A DNA stretch of 64,000 nucleotides from CAWCWK01 sp963842125 (GTDB taxonomy: Bacteria > Pseudomonadota > Alphaproteobacteria > Rhizobiales > CAWCWK01): the NCBI GenBank assembly GCA_963842125.1, contig CAWJFE010000005.1, positions 2,108,001 to 2,172,000 of the forward strand. The letters run 5' to 3'. Within the stretch, counting starts at the first letter, position 1. Each line of letters begins with the position of its first letter. A program made the translations under genes and the position numbers. The notes beneath the pieces are model-generated. The model was not told where the DNA came from, did no database searches, and saw only the letters and a list, made by a program, of their open reading frames with translations. Positions 37,025 through 48,003 of the stretch are shown here, piece by piece.

Positions 37025-38470
37025 CTAGGCGACGCTTTCACCTTCGCGGTGGGCGCGTGCGAGGTCGCGATACCAGCCGCCGCTCCGCTTCACCGTGCGG
37101 ACCTGGGTGTCGTAGTCGACGTGAACGAGGCCGAAGCGCATCTTGTAGCCCTCGGCCCACTCGTAATTGTCCATCAGGCTCCAGGCGAAATAGCCCTTGA
37201 GCGGGATGCCATCGTCGAGCGCGCCGGCAAGCGCGGTGAGGTGGGCGTCGAGATAGTGGAGCCGTGGCGCGTCGTCGACGACGCCTTCGGCGTCCGGCCC
37301 CATATTGTAGGCCGCGCCGTTCTCGGTGATGTAGACGGGCGGCAGATCGTAGCGCGCGTAGACGGTGTGGAGGAGGTGGGCGATGCCCTCGGCCTTGATT
37401 TCCCAGCCGATATCGGTGCGCACGTCGGATGGGGTCGAATCGACCAGCTTCGACGTCAGGAACGCGAAGGCCGCGTCGTCCGCCGTGCGCTCGTCCGGCG
37501 TGTCGGCATGGGCGACGGTCGCGGGGTAGTAGTAGTTGAAGCCCCACCAGTCGAGCGGCTGGCGGATGACGGCGAGGTCGCCTTCCTGCATCCGCAACTT
37601 GTCGCCGAGCGCGGCTTCGAATTCGGCATCGTAGGCGCCAGCGAAGATCGGACCGAGGAAGACGCCGTTGTGGAACTGGTGGAAGCGCTCGGCAGCGGCG
37701 ACGTCCTGCGGCCTTTCGCTCGCGGCGTAGGTCGATTGGACGTTGAGGACGATGCCCATCGGGATGTCGGCCCGCTCGGCCCGCGCAGCCTGCACGCCGA
37801 GCCCATGCGCGAGATTGGTGACGTGGACGGCGGCCAGGGCGGCATCGATGCTGCGCTCGCCCGGCGCGTGCTTGCCCGTCCAGTGGCCGAGATAGGTCGA
37901 ACACCACGGCTCGTTGAAGGTCGCCAGCGCATCGATCCGATCGCCGAGGCGGCGCACGACGATCGAGGTGTAGTCGGCGAAGGCCCCGGCCGTGTCCCGG
38001 TCCGTCCAGCCGCCATAACCGGAGAGCGCCAGCGGCAGATCCCAGTGGTAGAGCGTCGGGAAGACCTTGATGCCGCGCGCCACGAGCCCGTCGATCAGCC
38101 GGTCGTAGAAGTCGAGCCCGGCCTCGTTCACCGCGCCCCGGCCGAGCGGCACGACGCGCGGCCAGGCGATAGAGAAGCGATAGGCATCGACGCCGAGCGA
38201 CTTGACGAGGTCGAGATCGGCGTTCCAGCGATTGTAGTGGTCGCAGGCCACGTCGCCATTGTGCTCGCGGTAGACCCGGCCCGGCATGTTGGCGAACGCG
38301 TCCCAGATCGATGGGCCACGGCCGTCGGCGCGCGTCGCGCCCTCGATCTGGTAGGCGGCCGTGGCGACGCCGAAGACGAAGTCTGTGGGAAAACGACGCG
38401 CAAGGGCATCGGGCGCGGATGGAGCGTCGGTCGGAGATGTCGCGTCGGTCGGAGATGTCGCGTCGGTCAT
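37025..38470 (-). CDS. GH1 family beta-glucosidase
   Basis: A 481-residue glycoside hydrolase family 1 enzyme cleaving terminal beta-D-glucosyl or related residues. The start motif is FVFGVATAAYQIEGA, the acid/base Glu is in LATFNEPWCSTYLGH and the nucleophile Glu in PVYITENGAAYN. Substrate-pocket residues are in GYFAWSLMDNYEWAEGYKMRFG. There is no signal peptide, so it is cytoplasmic and acts on imported glucosides from the nearby agl-type transporter. The N-terminus carries TDATSPTDATSPTDA, from an 18-bp tandem duplication (38424-38470). ATG at 38470 is the first codon of that stretch. Confidence 0.93.
   Translation of the reverse strand: MTDATSPTDATSPTDAPSAPDALARRFPTDFVFGVATAAYQIEGATRADGRGPSIWDAFANMPGRVYREHNGDVACDHYNRWNADLDLVKSLGVDAYRFSIAWPRVVPLGRGAVNEAGLDFYDRLIDGLVARGIKVFPTLYHWDLPLALSGYGGWTDRDTAGAFADYTSIVVRRLGDRIDALATFNEPWCSTYLGHWTGKHAPGERSIDAALAAVHVTNLAHGLGVQAARAERADIPMGIVLNVQSTYAASERPQDVAAAERFHQFHNGVFLGPIFAGAYDAEFEAALGDKLRMQEGDLAVIRQPLDWWGFNYYYPATVAHADTPDERTADDAAFAFLTSKLVDSTPSDVRTDIGWEIKAEGIAHLLHTVYARYDLPPVYITENGAAYNMGPDAEGVVDDAPRLHYLDAHLTALAGALDDGIPLKGYFAWSLMDNYEWAEGYKMRFGLVHVDYDTQVRTVKRSGGWYRDLARAHREGESVA
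38424..38470 (-). repeat. 18-bp tandem repeat at the GH1 N-terminus
   Basis: Two exact copies of an 18-bp unit (38424-38441, 38442-38459) and a partial third to 38470. They encode repeated TDATSP before the catalytic domain. Slippage expands or contracts the tail in whole codons. Confidence 0.85.
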
Positions 38471-38752
38471 GGTGTCCTTCGCCGGCTGGACCGGCTCGCA
38501 GCGGCCCCTCACGGGGGCTCGAAGGGAGTGTCGCGGGCGTTCCTACGGCGTTTTCCGCGCAAGGTCAGCCCACAAGTCTTCTCTGGCGAACCCGGCAGGG
38601 ACGACGCGGCACGAGGCCGCGCCGAATTCGGCCTCTCATGACCGGGATACGAGACGGCGATGGTTTCGTTTGCCGCGCGCGCGGGCTAGTCTGCCGCCAT
38701 ACCGAGAGCCGGGCGCGGTCCGCCCGGCCGACCATCCGCGAGAGGCGAGACC

Positions 38753-41021
<2,269 letters not shown>

Positions 41022-41134
41022 GGCGAAGGCCCGGCTCCCTGTCTAGGGGGCCGGGGCCCCAGGAAGCCTCGCGGCGGACGGCGCCGCGCTACGCCTTGAT
41101 GTCGATCAACGCCGCCGGCCGTCGGGCGGCCTAA

Positions 41135-41157
41135 CCTCCGGTTCCAGCTACCGGAGG
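41135..41157 (+). promoter_or_regulatory. Hairpin sequestering the ribosome binding site of the usp gene
   Basis: A perfect 8-bp stem CCTCCGGT / ACCGGAGG with a 7-nt loop. The 3' arm contains the entire GGAGG, which sits six bases before the ATG at 41164. Folding would hide the ribosome binding site, so translation may respond to temperature, a ligand or a trans-acting RNA. Confidence 0.6.
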
Positions 41158-41163
41158 AAGACG

Positions 41164-41601
41164 ATGTCCCACACGACCCTCGTCCCCGTCGATCTCGAGC
41201 ACGACGCCCATCTCGTCGGCCATATCGAGACCGCCGCCGCCCTCGCGGCCCAGCATCAGGGGCGTCTCATCGTCCTGACGGTGCAGGCGGCGATCCCCGA
41301 ATATGTCAGGGCACAGCTGCCGCCCGACCTTCTCGACGCGACGCGCCGAACGGCGACGGATCGGCTGCGTGGCCTCATCGCGGGGCTAGATCTTCCGGTC
41401 CAGGCGGAGGTGGTCGGCCTCTTCGGAAGGCCGGCGCAGGAGATCCTGCGCCATGCGAAGGCGGAAGATGTCGACCTCATCGTCATCGCCTCTCGTGATC
41501 CGCACGGGACGACGCATCTCTTCGGCTCGGTCGCGGCCCATGTCGTCCGCCACGCGCATTGTTCGGTCTATGTGCTGCGCGACGCGGACGAGGCGGACTA
41601 A
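41164..41601 (+). CDS. Universal stress protein, UspA family
   Basis: A 145-residue single-domain Usp. It starts HTTLVPVDLEHDAH in place of the common ATD motif. It also contains VVGLFGRPAQEILRHAKAEDVDLIVIASRDPHG and LFGSVAAHVVRHAHCSVYVL, the ATP-binding G-x2-G-x9-G(S/T) class. Usp proteins support survival in growth arrest and oxidative stress. Downstream of katG by 142 bp with its own structured leader, so probably separately regulated. Converges with rhaK (4-nt overlap). Confidence 0.88.
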   Translation: MSHTTLVPVDLEHDAHLVGHIETAAALAAQHQGRLIVLTVQAAIPEYVRAQLPPDLLDATRRTATDRLRGLIAGLDLPVQAEVVGLFGRPAQEILRHAKAEDVDLIVIASRDPHGTTHLFGSVAAHVVRHAHCSVYVLRDADEAD

Positions 41602-42986
41602 TCGCGAAGCAACGCGTCCCATAGCGCTGCATGGCGATGGGCGAGGTCGGCGAGCGCCGGCGCCAACGGCTCGGCGGCTCGAGCCGGAGCGGGCATGGCC
41701 TGCGGCACGGCCAGCGTCGCGGCTCCGCGCGAGGTATCGGCCTCGGTCGACAGGACGGGCCTACCAAGCACGGCCGAGAGCACCGGCGCGACGATCGGAT
41801 CGCAGCCGAGATGTCCGTCGAGCAAGACCGGTCCGGCGGCTCCGATGAGCGTGAGCACGTCGCGCAGCATGAGCGCGGTATAGAGCGAGGCCCCCGCGCG
41901 GCGCGACGCCGGATCGGCGGCGGGCGGGCCAAGCGTGCGCGACACGTGGGCCGGATGCGGGCCGACGCCCGGCACCACGGCGGGAAGGACCATCATGCCG
42001 GCCGCCATCACGCGAGCGGCGTCGTCGAGCGTCGCCGCGACGTCCTCCGCGATGCCGTCGGTGAGGAGCGCGTACTCCCGGCCGGCCATCGTCCGGCCGC
42101 TCGGCACGGGCCGCCCCCGCACATCGACGTTGAGAAGGCAATCGCGCGCCTCATCGAGCGGCCCGCCCGATCCGCCGACGGCGAAGGCGATGGCCCAGGT
42201 GCCGCTCGAGACGTAGGCGAAGGCCTCGCCATCGTCGCCGAGAAAGGGCAGCAGCGCCGCGTTGCTGTCGTGGATGCCGACGCGCACCCTCGGCGGCTCG
42301 TCCAGGCCGAGATCGGCGACGAGGGCCGGATCGAGCCGACCGGCGCTGTTGGCGGAGGGGCGCACCGGCGCGATCAACCGGTCCCAGCCCCGCGCCTGTG
42401 CGAGCGAGGAGAAACCTGCATCGTGCGGCGCCCAGAGGTCGCTATGGCAGCCGAGCGAGGAAACGTCGCTCGCGCGGCTTTCTGGTGTTCGCCCGCACAG
42501 CCGCCAGGCCCAGTATTGCGGATAGGGCAGGATGGCGCCGGCCCGCGCGAAGGCCTCAGCCTCCATCGCCTCCAGCGCAAAGAGTTGACGGCCGAGGTTG
42601 AGGCCGAGCGGCAACGCGGGAGAGCCCGTCTCCGCGAAGGGCGGGCGGTGGGGGGCATATCGCTCGGCCCACGCGTTCAGTCCCTCCCATTCGTAGTCCA
42701 TGATCGGGAGGACGAGGCCATCCGCATCGACGAGCGCCGCGGCGCAGGCGTGGGTCGTAGGCACGATGTCGCGAATGCGCCCCGCGCGGCCGAGCTCGGC
42801 CAGCCCGTCGGTCAGGAAGGCCCAGAGGCGGGCTGTGTCGACCCTATCGAAGGGCGGCCCGGCCAGAGGCGCGTTGGGGGTCGAGAGCGTGCCAACGATG
42901 CGGAGATCGTCGACGGCGAAGGCCGTCAGCTTGGCGTTGGTCTTGCCGACGTCGAAGACGACGACGAGGTCGGGTCGCTCCGTCAT
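41598..42986 (-). CDS. rhaK: L-rhamnose/rhamnulose pathway sugar kinase (FGGY family)
   Basis: A 462-residue FGGY-type carbohydrate kinase, here the kinase of the rhizobial rhamnose operon. The N-terminal phosphate loop is VVFDVGKTNAKLTAF, the second domain has FAYVSSGTWAIAF and the C-terminal ATP region is VLLDGHLGCDPIVAPVL. It is the last gene of rhaRSTPQUK, starting four bases after rhaU. In the rhizobial system this kinase is needed both for catabolism and for transport of rhamnose. Confidence 0.88.
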   Translation of the reverse strand: MTERPDLVVVFDVGKTNAKLTAFAVDDLRIVGTLSTPNAPLAGPPFDRVDTARLWAFLTDGLAELGRAGRIRDIVPTTHACAAALVDADGLVLPIMDYEWEGLNAWAERYAPHRPPFAETGSPALPLGLNLGRQLFALEAMEAEAFARAGAILPYPQYWAWRLCGRTPESRASDVSSLGCHSDLWAPHDAGFSSLAQARGWDRLIAPVRPSANSAGRLDPALVADLGLDEPPRVRVGIHDSNAALLPFLGDDGEAFAYVSSGTWAIAFAVGGSGGPLDEARDCLLNVDVRGRPVPSGRTMAGREYALLTDGIAEDVAATLDDAARVMAAGMMVLPAVVPGVGPHPAHVSRTLGPPAADPASRRAGASLYTALMLRDVLTLIGAAGPVLLDGHLGCDPIVAPVLSAVLGRPVLSTEADTSRGAATLAVPQAMPAPARAAEPLAPALADLAHRHAALWDALLRD

Positions 42987-42989
42987 CCG

Positions 42990-43307
42990 TCAGTCCATCT
43001 GGAAGACGCGAATGAGCGGTACGGTGATGGGCTCGCCGCCGGGATGCGTCTCCATCAGGTCGGCCATCATCGCCCACCAGCGGCGCATGACCGGGTGGTC
43101 GGGCAGCGCGTCCATGCCGTGATCGACCGTGCGGGTGAGATGGCCGAAGAGGCAGCTCGTCTCCTCGTCGAGCCAGATCGCGTAGTCGGAGACGCCGGCC
43201 TCCTTCAGGAGCGCGACGAGTTCCGGCCAGATCGCGTCGTGGCGCGCCTCGTATTCGGCGCGGGTGCCGGCGTTGAGACGCATGCGAAAGGCGTAGCGCT
43301 CGGTCAC
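42990..43307 (-). CDS. rhaU: L-rhamnose mutarotase
   Basis: A 105-residue anomerase interconverting alpha and beta L-rhamnose. The conserved His is in EARHDAIWPELVALL and the C-terminal signature is HPVMRRWWAMMADLMETHP. The start is GTG at 43307, overlapping the rhaQ stop in GTGA, which fixes the reading and shows coupling. An internal ATG at 43283 would lose the first strand. Confidence 0.92.
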   Translation of the reverse strand: MTERYAFRMRLNAGTRAEYEARHDAIWPELVALLKEAGVSDYAIWLDEETSCLFGHLTRTVDHGMDALPDHPVMRRWWAMMADLMETHPGGEPITVPLIRVFQMD

Positions 43308-44305
43308 CGACGGCGCCTCAGCGTGGCCAGAAGGTTGGGCGCCGCGATGACGCAGATGAGGAGGAGGCCGACGAAGATCGACATCACGATACCCGGTACG
43401 TTGAGAAGCCCGAGCCCGAAGGTGATCAGCCCCATCACCAGCGCCGCGATGACGACGCCGAGAACGGTGCCCGAGCCGCCGAGGATGTTGACGCCGCCCA
43501 GCACCACCATCGTCACGATCTCCAGCTCCCAGCCGAAGCCGATCGAGGGGCGGGTCGAGCCGAGACGCGAGGTGAGGAAGACGGCCGCCACGCCCGACAT
43601 CGCGCCCGTCATCAGGAAGAGGAGGAACTTGACCCGCTCGACCCGGATGCCGGAGAAGCGCGCGCCGACCGGATTGTTGCCGATCGCCGTCACCCAACGC
43701 CCGAAGACCGTCGCGTGGAGGAGGAAGCCGAAGAGGCAGGCGATGACGACGAAGGCGACCATCTCCCACGTGACGACCCACCAGACATAGCCCTGCCCGA
43801 AGACCGCGAACTCGGGCGGATAGGCTTTGTAGACCCCGTCGCCGAGCACGATGTAGGCGATCCCGCGGTAGAGGCTGAGCGTGCCGATCGTCACGACGAT
43901 GGACGGCAATCCCAGCCCCGCCACCAGCGCTCCGTTGAAGGCGCCGGCCACGAGCCCGGTCGCGAGGCCGGTGAGGACGAGGAGCGGAACGCCGGCCCCG
44001 GCTTCCGCCGCCGCCCCCATAGCGACCGAGGCGAGCGCGATGATGGAGGCGACCGAGAGATCGATCTCGCCCGACACGATGACGAGCGTCATCGCAAAGG
44101 CGATCATCGCTTTCTCGGTGATGTTGAACGTCGCGTCCGACAGGTTCCAGGGGTCGAGGAAATAGGGGCTCGCCAGGCTGTTGGCGACGAAGACGAGGCA
44201 GAAGACGAAGACGAGCAGCGTCTCCCAGCGCCAGACGAGGCGGGCGAAGGCGCCCTCGCCCCGGTCGGGGAGATGGCGCGCGGTGTGACCGTCCGTATCG
44301 GTCAT
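43304..44305 (-). CDS. rhaQ: Rhamnose ABC transporter permease
   Basis: A 333-residue CUT2-type permease with about eight to ten transmembrane helices. Conserved segments are VIVSGEIDLSVASIIALASV, VTIGTLSLYRGIAY and GGVNILGGSGTVLG. I chose ATG 44305 over 44326 because AAGGA lies well placed before it. Both overlap or abut the preceding permease gene (stop 44319). It pairs with rhaP to form the channel. Confidence 0.88.
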   Translation of the reverse strand: MTDTDGHTARHLPDRGEGAFARLVWRWETLLVFVFCLVFVANSLASPYFLDPWNLSDATFNITEKAMIAFAMTLVIVSGEIDLSVASIIALASVAMGAAAEAGAGVPLLVLTGLATGLVAGAFNGALVAGLGLPSIVVTIGTLSLYRGIAYIVLGDGVYKAYPPEFAVFGQGYVWWVVTWEMVAFVVIACLFGFLLHATVFGRWVTAIGNNPVGARFSGIRVERVKFLLFLMTGAMSGVAAVFLTSRLGSTRPSIGFGWELEIVTMVVLGGVNILGGSGTVLGVVIAALVMGLITFGLGLLNVPGIVMSIFVGLLLICVIAAPNLLATLRRRR

Positions 44306-44318
44306 CGGCCCACGTCCT

Positions 44319-45296
44319 TCATACATGCGTCTCCCGCAGGATCAGCCGGCCCTTGGAGCGGGTCTGGCGGGCGTTGACGACGACGGCGAGGATGATGACG
44401 GTGCCCGAGATCGCCAGCTGCCAGAAGGGCGAGATGCCGATGAGGGGCAGCGCGTTCTTGACGAGCCCGAGGAAGAGCGCGCCCAGCACCACGCCCGCAA
44501 CCGTCCCGACACCGCCCGCGATCGAGACGCCCCCGATGACGCAGGCCGCGATGACGTCGAGCTCGAAGCCGGACGCGATGTCGACATAGGCGACCGCATA
44601 GCGCGAGACCCAGAGATAGCCGCACAAGCCCGCCAGCGTGCCCGACAGCGCAAAGGCGTGGAACTGCGCACGGCCGACATCGATGCCGACATAGTGCGCC
44701 GCCACCGGATTGCCGCCGGCCGCATAGAAGCCCCGGCCCATCGTCGTGCGGGTGAGGACGAGGGCGGCGGCCGCGACGACGAGGATGGAGAACCAGCCGA
44801 GGAGCGGCAGGCCGAGGACGACCGTGCGCGGCACGTCGATGAAGGTGTCGGTCAACTCGTGCGCGTTCACCCACTGCCCGCCCGACAGGACGAAGACGAG
44901 CCCGCGATAGATGGCGAGCGTGCCGAGCGTGACGACGATGGGCGGAATGCGCGCCTTCCAGACGAGGAGCCCGTTGATCGACCCGAGGACGAGCCCGAGG
45001 AGGCCGGCCAGCCCGACGAGGACAACGAGCGGTAGCGCCGGATAGGCCTCGTTCAGCATCGCGACGACCATGCCCGTCAGCGCGAGATTGGCGGCGACGG
45101 AGAGATCGATGCCGCGCGTGAGGATGACGGCGGCCTGCCCGAGCGCGAGGATGATGAGGATGGCGGTGTCGTTGTAGACGCTGGCGAGATTGGACGGGCT
45201 GGCGAAACCCGCCGAGCGCGTCGCGATGGCGAGCGTGAGCGCGACGAGGATGGCGAGGAGGATCGCATCCCGGCTCTTCAAGGCGCGCGCGATCAT
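44319..45296 (-). CDS. rhaP: Rhamnose ABC transporter permease
   Basis: A 325-residue CUT2 permease. It contains VILTRGIDLSVAANLALTGM, VTLGTLAIYRGLVFVLSGG and GGVSIAGGVGTVAGVVLG, the usual RbsC-like landmarks. ATG 45296 overlaps the rhaT stop (ATGA). Confidence 0.9.
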   Translation of the reverse strand: MIARALKSRDAILLAILVALTLAIATRSAGFASPSNLASVYNDTAILIILALGQAAVILTRGIDLSVAANLALTGMVVAMLNEAYPALPLVVLVGLAGLLGLVLGSINGLLVWKARIPPIVVTLGTLAIYRGLVFVLSGGQWVNAHELTDTFIDVPRTVVLGLPLLGWFSILVVAAAALVLTRTTMGRGFYAAGGNPVAAHYVGIDVGRAQFHAFALSGTLAGLCGYLWVSRYAVAYVDIASGFELDVIAACVIGGVSIAGGVGTVAGVVLGALFLGLVKNALPLIGISPFWQLAISGTVIILAVVVNARQTRSKGRLILRETHV

Positions 45297-46825
45297 GCCG
45301 CCGCCTCCAGCGGCGGCGCGAGATTGCCGGTCGCGGCGTTGACGAGGGCTTCGGCCGACATCTGGTCGCGCGTGAAGCGCGCCGCGATCCGCCCGTCGCG
45401 CATCACGATCGCGTTGTCGGCCATGCCGAGGATTTCGGGCAGTTCGGACGAGACCATGATGACGGCGAGCCCCTGCGCGGCCAGCTCGCCGAGAAAGTCG
45501 TGGACGGCGGCCTTGGAGCCGATGTCGATGCCCTTCGTCGGCTCGTCGACGATGACGACCTTGGGCCGGGTCGCCAGCCATTTGCCGATCACGACCTTCT
45601 GCTGATTGCCGCCCGACAGCGTGCCGACGGGCTGGCTGAGATGGGCGGCCCTTAGGTCGAGCCGGGCGGCATAGTCGCGGGCGAGCGCGAACTCTTCCGC
45701 TGCGCGCAGCAGGCCCGACTTCGCCGTTCGCCTCAGCGATGGAAGGCCGATATTCTGCGCGATCGGCAGATCGAGGATCGCGCCCTGCCGCGCCCGCTCC
45801 TCGGGCACGTAGACGAGGCCTGCGCCGATCGCGTCCGACGGGTGGCCGAGCTGGAGCGTGCGGCCCTCCAACGTGATCGTGCCGCCGTTCGGATGCGTGG
45901 CGCCGAAGAGCGCTTGGCAGACCTCGGAGCGCCCGGAGCCGACGAGCGCATAGAAGCCGAGGATCTCGCCCTCGCGCAAATCGAACGAGATGTCGGCGAA
46001 CTCGGTCGGGTGCGAGAGGCCGTCGACCGAGAGCACCGTCCGGCCGATCGCCACATCACGTTTGGGAAAGGCATCGGCGACCTCGCGGCCCACCATCAGC
46101 TTGACGAGCGTGTCGGTGTCGGTCTCGGCGATGCGGCCCGCGCCGACCATTCGCCCGTCGCGAAAGACGGTGTAATCGTCCGCGATGCGGAAGACCTCGT
46201 CGAACTTGTGACTGATGAAGAGGATCGCCTTGCCGTCCGCCTTCAACCGCTCGACAATGGCGTAGAGCTCCTCGACCTCGGCTTGGCTGAGCGCCGCCGT
46301 CGGCTCGTCCATGATCACGACGCGCGCGTCGGTCGAGAGTGCGCGGGCGATCGCGACGAGGTGCTTCTGCGCGATGCCGAGGTCCTTGAGGCGGGTGTCG
46401 GGGTCGATGCGCGCGTTGATGCCGGCCAGCGCCTCCCTCGCCTTCGCGCGGAGCGCCGTCCAGTCGACGAGGCCGAGCCGGGTGCGGGGCGCATGGCCGA
46501 GGCAGATGTTCTCGCCGACGCTCAACTCGTCGAAGAGCACGGTTTCCTGGTGGATTGCCGAGACGCCCGCATCCGTCGCCTGGCTTGCGGTCGGGAAGAT
46601 GACGGGCTCGCCGTCGAGGAGGATCGTGCCGCCATCGGGCTGGTAGACGCCGGTCATGATTTTGACGAGCGTCGACTTGCCCGCGCCGTTCTCGCCGATG
46701 AGGGCGGTGACGCGGCCCGCGCGCAACTCCAGCGCCACGCCGTCGAGCGCCCGCACACCGGGAAACGTCTTGCCGACATCGCGCAGCGCGAGGACGGGCG
46801 GGTCTGTGGCGTCGGCCGTCATCAT
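45293..46825 (-). CDS. rhaT: Rhamnose ABC transporter ATP-binding protein (double ABC)
   Basis: A 510-residue sugar ATPase with two ABC domains. Domain 1 has Walker A GENGAGKSTLV, signature region LGIAQKHLVAIARAL and Walker B VVIMDEPTAALS. Domain 2 has FYALVGSGRSEVCQALFG, LSGGNQQKVVIGKWL and VVIVDEPTKGIDIG. As in CUT2 ATPases the second Walker A is degenerate. Alternative start at the second Met. Confidence 0.92.
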   Translation of the reverse strand: MMTADATDPPVLALRDVGKTFPGVRALDGVALELRAGRVTALIGENGAGKSTLVKIMTGVYQPDGGTILLDGEPVIFPTASQATDAGVSAIHQETVLFDELSVGENICLGHAPRTRLGLVDWTALRAKAREALAGINARIDPDTRLKDLGIAQKHLVAIARALSTDARVVIMDEPTAALSQAEVEELYAIVERLKADGKAILFISHKFDEVFRIADDYTVFRDGRMVGAGRIAETDTDTLVKLMVGREVADAFPKRDVAIGRTVLSVDGLSHPTEFADISFDLREGEILGFYALVGSGRSEVCQALFGATHPNGGTITLEGRTLQLGHPSDAIGAGLVYVPEERARQGAILDLPIAQNIGLPSLRRTAKSGLLRAAEEFALARDYAARLDLRAAHLSQPVGTLSGGNQQKVVIGKWLATRPKVVIVDEPTKGIDIGSKAAVHDFLGELAAQGLAVIMVSSELPEILGMADNAIVMRDGRIAARFTRDQMSAEALVNAATGNLAPPLEAAA

Positions 46826-46864
46826 GCGCGTCCGCGGATGGGTGGGGAGGGCGGCGAATGGGTA

Positions 46865-46887
46865 CGCGGGGGCGCTCGGCCCCCGCG
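46865..46887 (-). promoter_or_regulatory. Intercistronic hairpin after rhaS
   Basis: Perfect 9-bp stem CGCGGGGGC / GCCCCCGCG with a 5-nt loop, between rhaS and rhaT. There is no T-run. It is the third binding-protein gene in this window followed by such a hairpin. Confidence 0.65.
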
Positions 46888-46915
46888 CTGTGCGATCGTA
46901 TCGCGCTCGGTCCGC

Positions 46916-47927
46916 CTAGAAGATCTCGGCGAACTCGGCGACGTTGGACGCGTCGTAGGTGAAGGGATCGGACATCGCCGCCTCGCCGTTCTCGTCGAGC
47001 ATCGCCTCGCCCATCCGGCCCATCGGCACGGTGCCGGCCTCGGCGAGCGATCCGTCCTCGACGAGGTTGTAGGCGAGCGTCGCCGCCGCGTAGCCAAGAT
47101 CGATCGGGTTCCAGATCGCGAAGCTCTTCGTCGCGCCCGACTCGACCGCGCCCTGCATCTCGGACGGCAGGCCGAGCCCGGTGACGAAGACCTCGCCGAT
47201 CCGGCCCTCGTCCTCGACGGCGCGCGAGGCGGCAAGGATGCCCACCGTCGTTGGCGCGATGATGACGCCGAGATCGGGGTGGTTCTGCATCAGGGCCTGG
47301 GCCTCGCGGTAGGACTTATCGGAGAGGTCGTCGCCATAGACGGTGTCGACGAGCGTGACGGTCTCGAAGTCGTCGACGACCTTCTCCATCTCCTCGATCC
47401 AGATGTTCTGATTGGTCGCCGTCGGCGCGGCCGAGAGGATGGCGGCCTCGGTCTTGCCCTCCGGCATCGCATCGGCGGCGAGCTGGACGTTCATTCGCCC
47501 GATGAGCGCGTTGGAGGACGGGTTGAGATGCATCATCCGGCCCTCGGGCGCGACGCCCGAATCCCAGCGAGATGACGACGATGCCCCGGTCCATCGCCTT
47601 CTTGAGGGCGGGTACGAGCGCGTCGGGATCGTTGGCCGAGATCGCGATCGCGTCGACGCGCTGGGCGATGAGCGAGTTGACGATCTCGATCTGGCCCTCG
47701 GCCGTCGTGTCGGTCGGGCCGGTGTAGATGATCTCGACATTGCCGATCTCGGCGGCGGCCTCCTCGGCGCCCTTCGCGGCGGCCTCGAAGAAGCCGATGC
47801 CAAGGGCCTTGGGCACCAGCGCGATGCGGGTCGCGTCCTGCGCGAGGGCGAGCGTCGGGGCGGCGAGAACGCCGAGCGCCATCGAGACGGCGGCGGTGGC
47901 GGCGAGAAGGTGGCGTCGGTTCAGCAT
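46916..47927 (-). CDS. rhaS: Rhamnose ABC transporter substrate-binding protein, one frame break
   Basis: A periplasmic binding protein of about 336 residues of the CUT2 (ribose-binding) type. The signal peptide ends LALAQ (about residue 30). The mature protein reads TRIALVPKALGIGFFEAAAKGAEEAA and NDPDALVPALKKAMDRGIVVIS. There the phase shifts at about 47565 to WDSGVAPEGRMMHLNPSSN, and continues to the end at FAEIF. One extra base explains the shift. AGGAAG precedes the ATG at 47927. Not to be confused with E. coli RhaS, a regulator. Confidence 0.88.
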
Positions 47928-48003
47928 AGGGGTCTTCCTCCAGATGTCGGCCGGGTTCGTCCCGCCGATCGTATGTTGCAATCGTCTCTCCTCGCCCGGC
48001 CGC

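Noticed and set aside
41041..41075. GGGGCCGGGGCCCC palindrome after katG as terminator
   Set aside because: Loop would be only two bases and there is no T-run.
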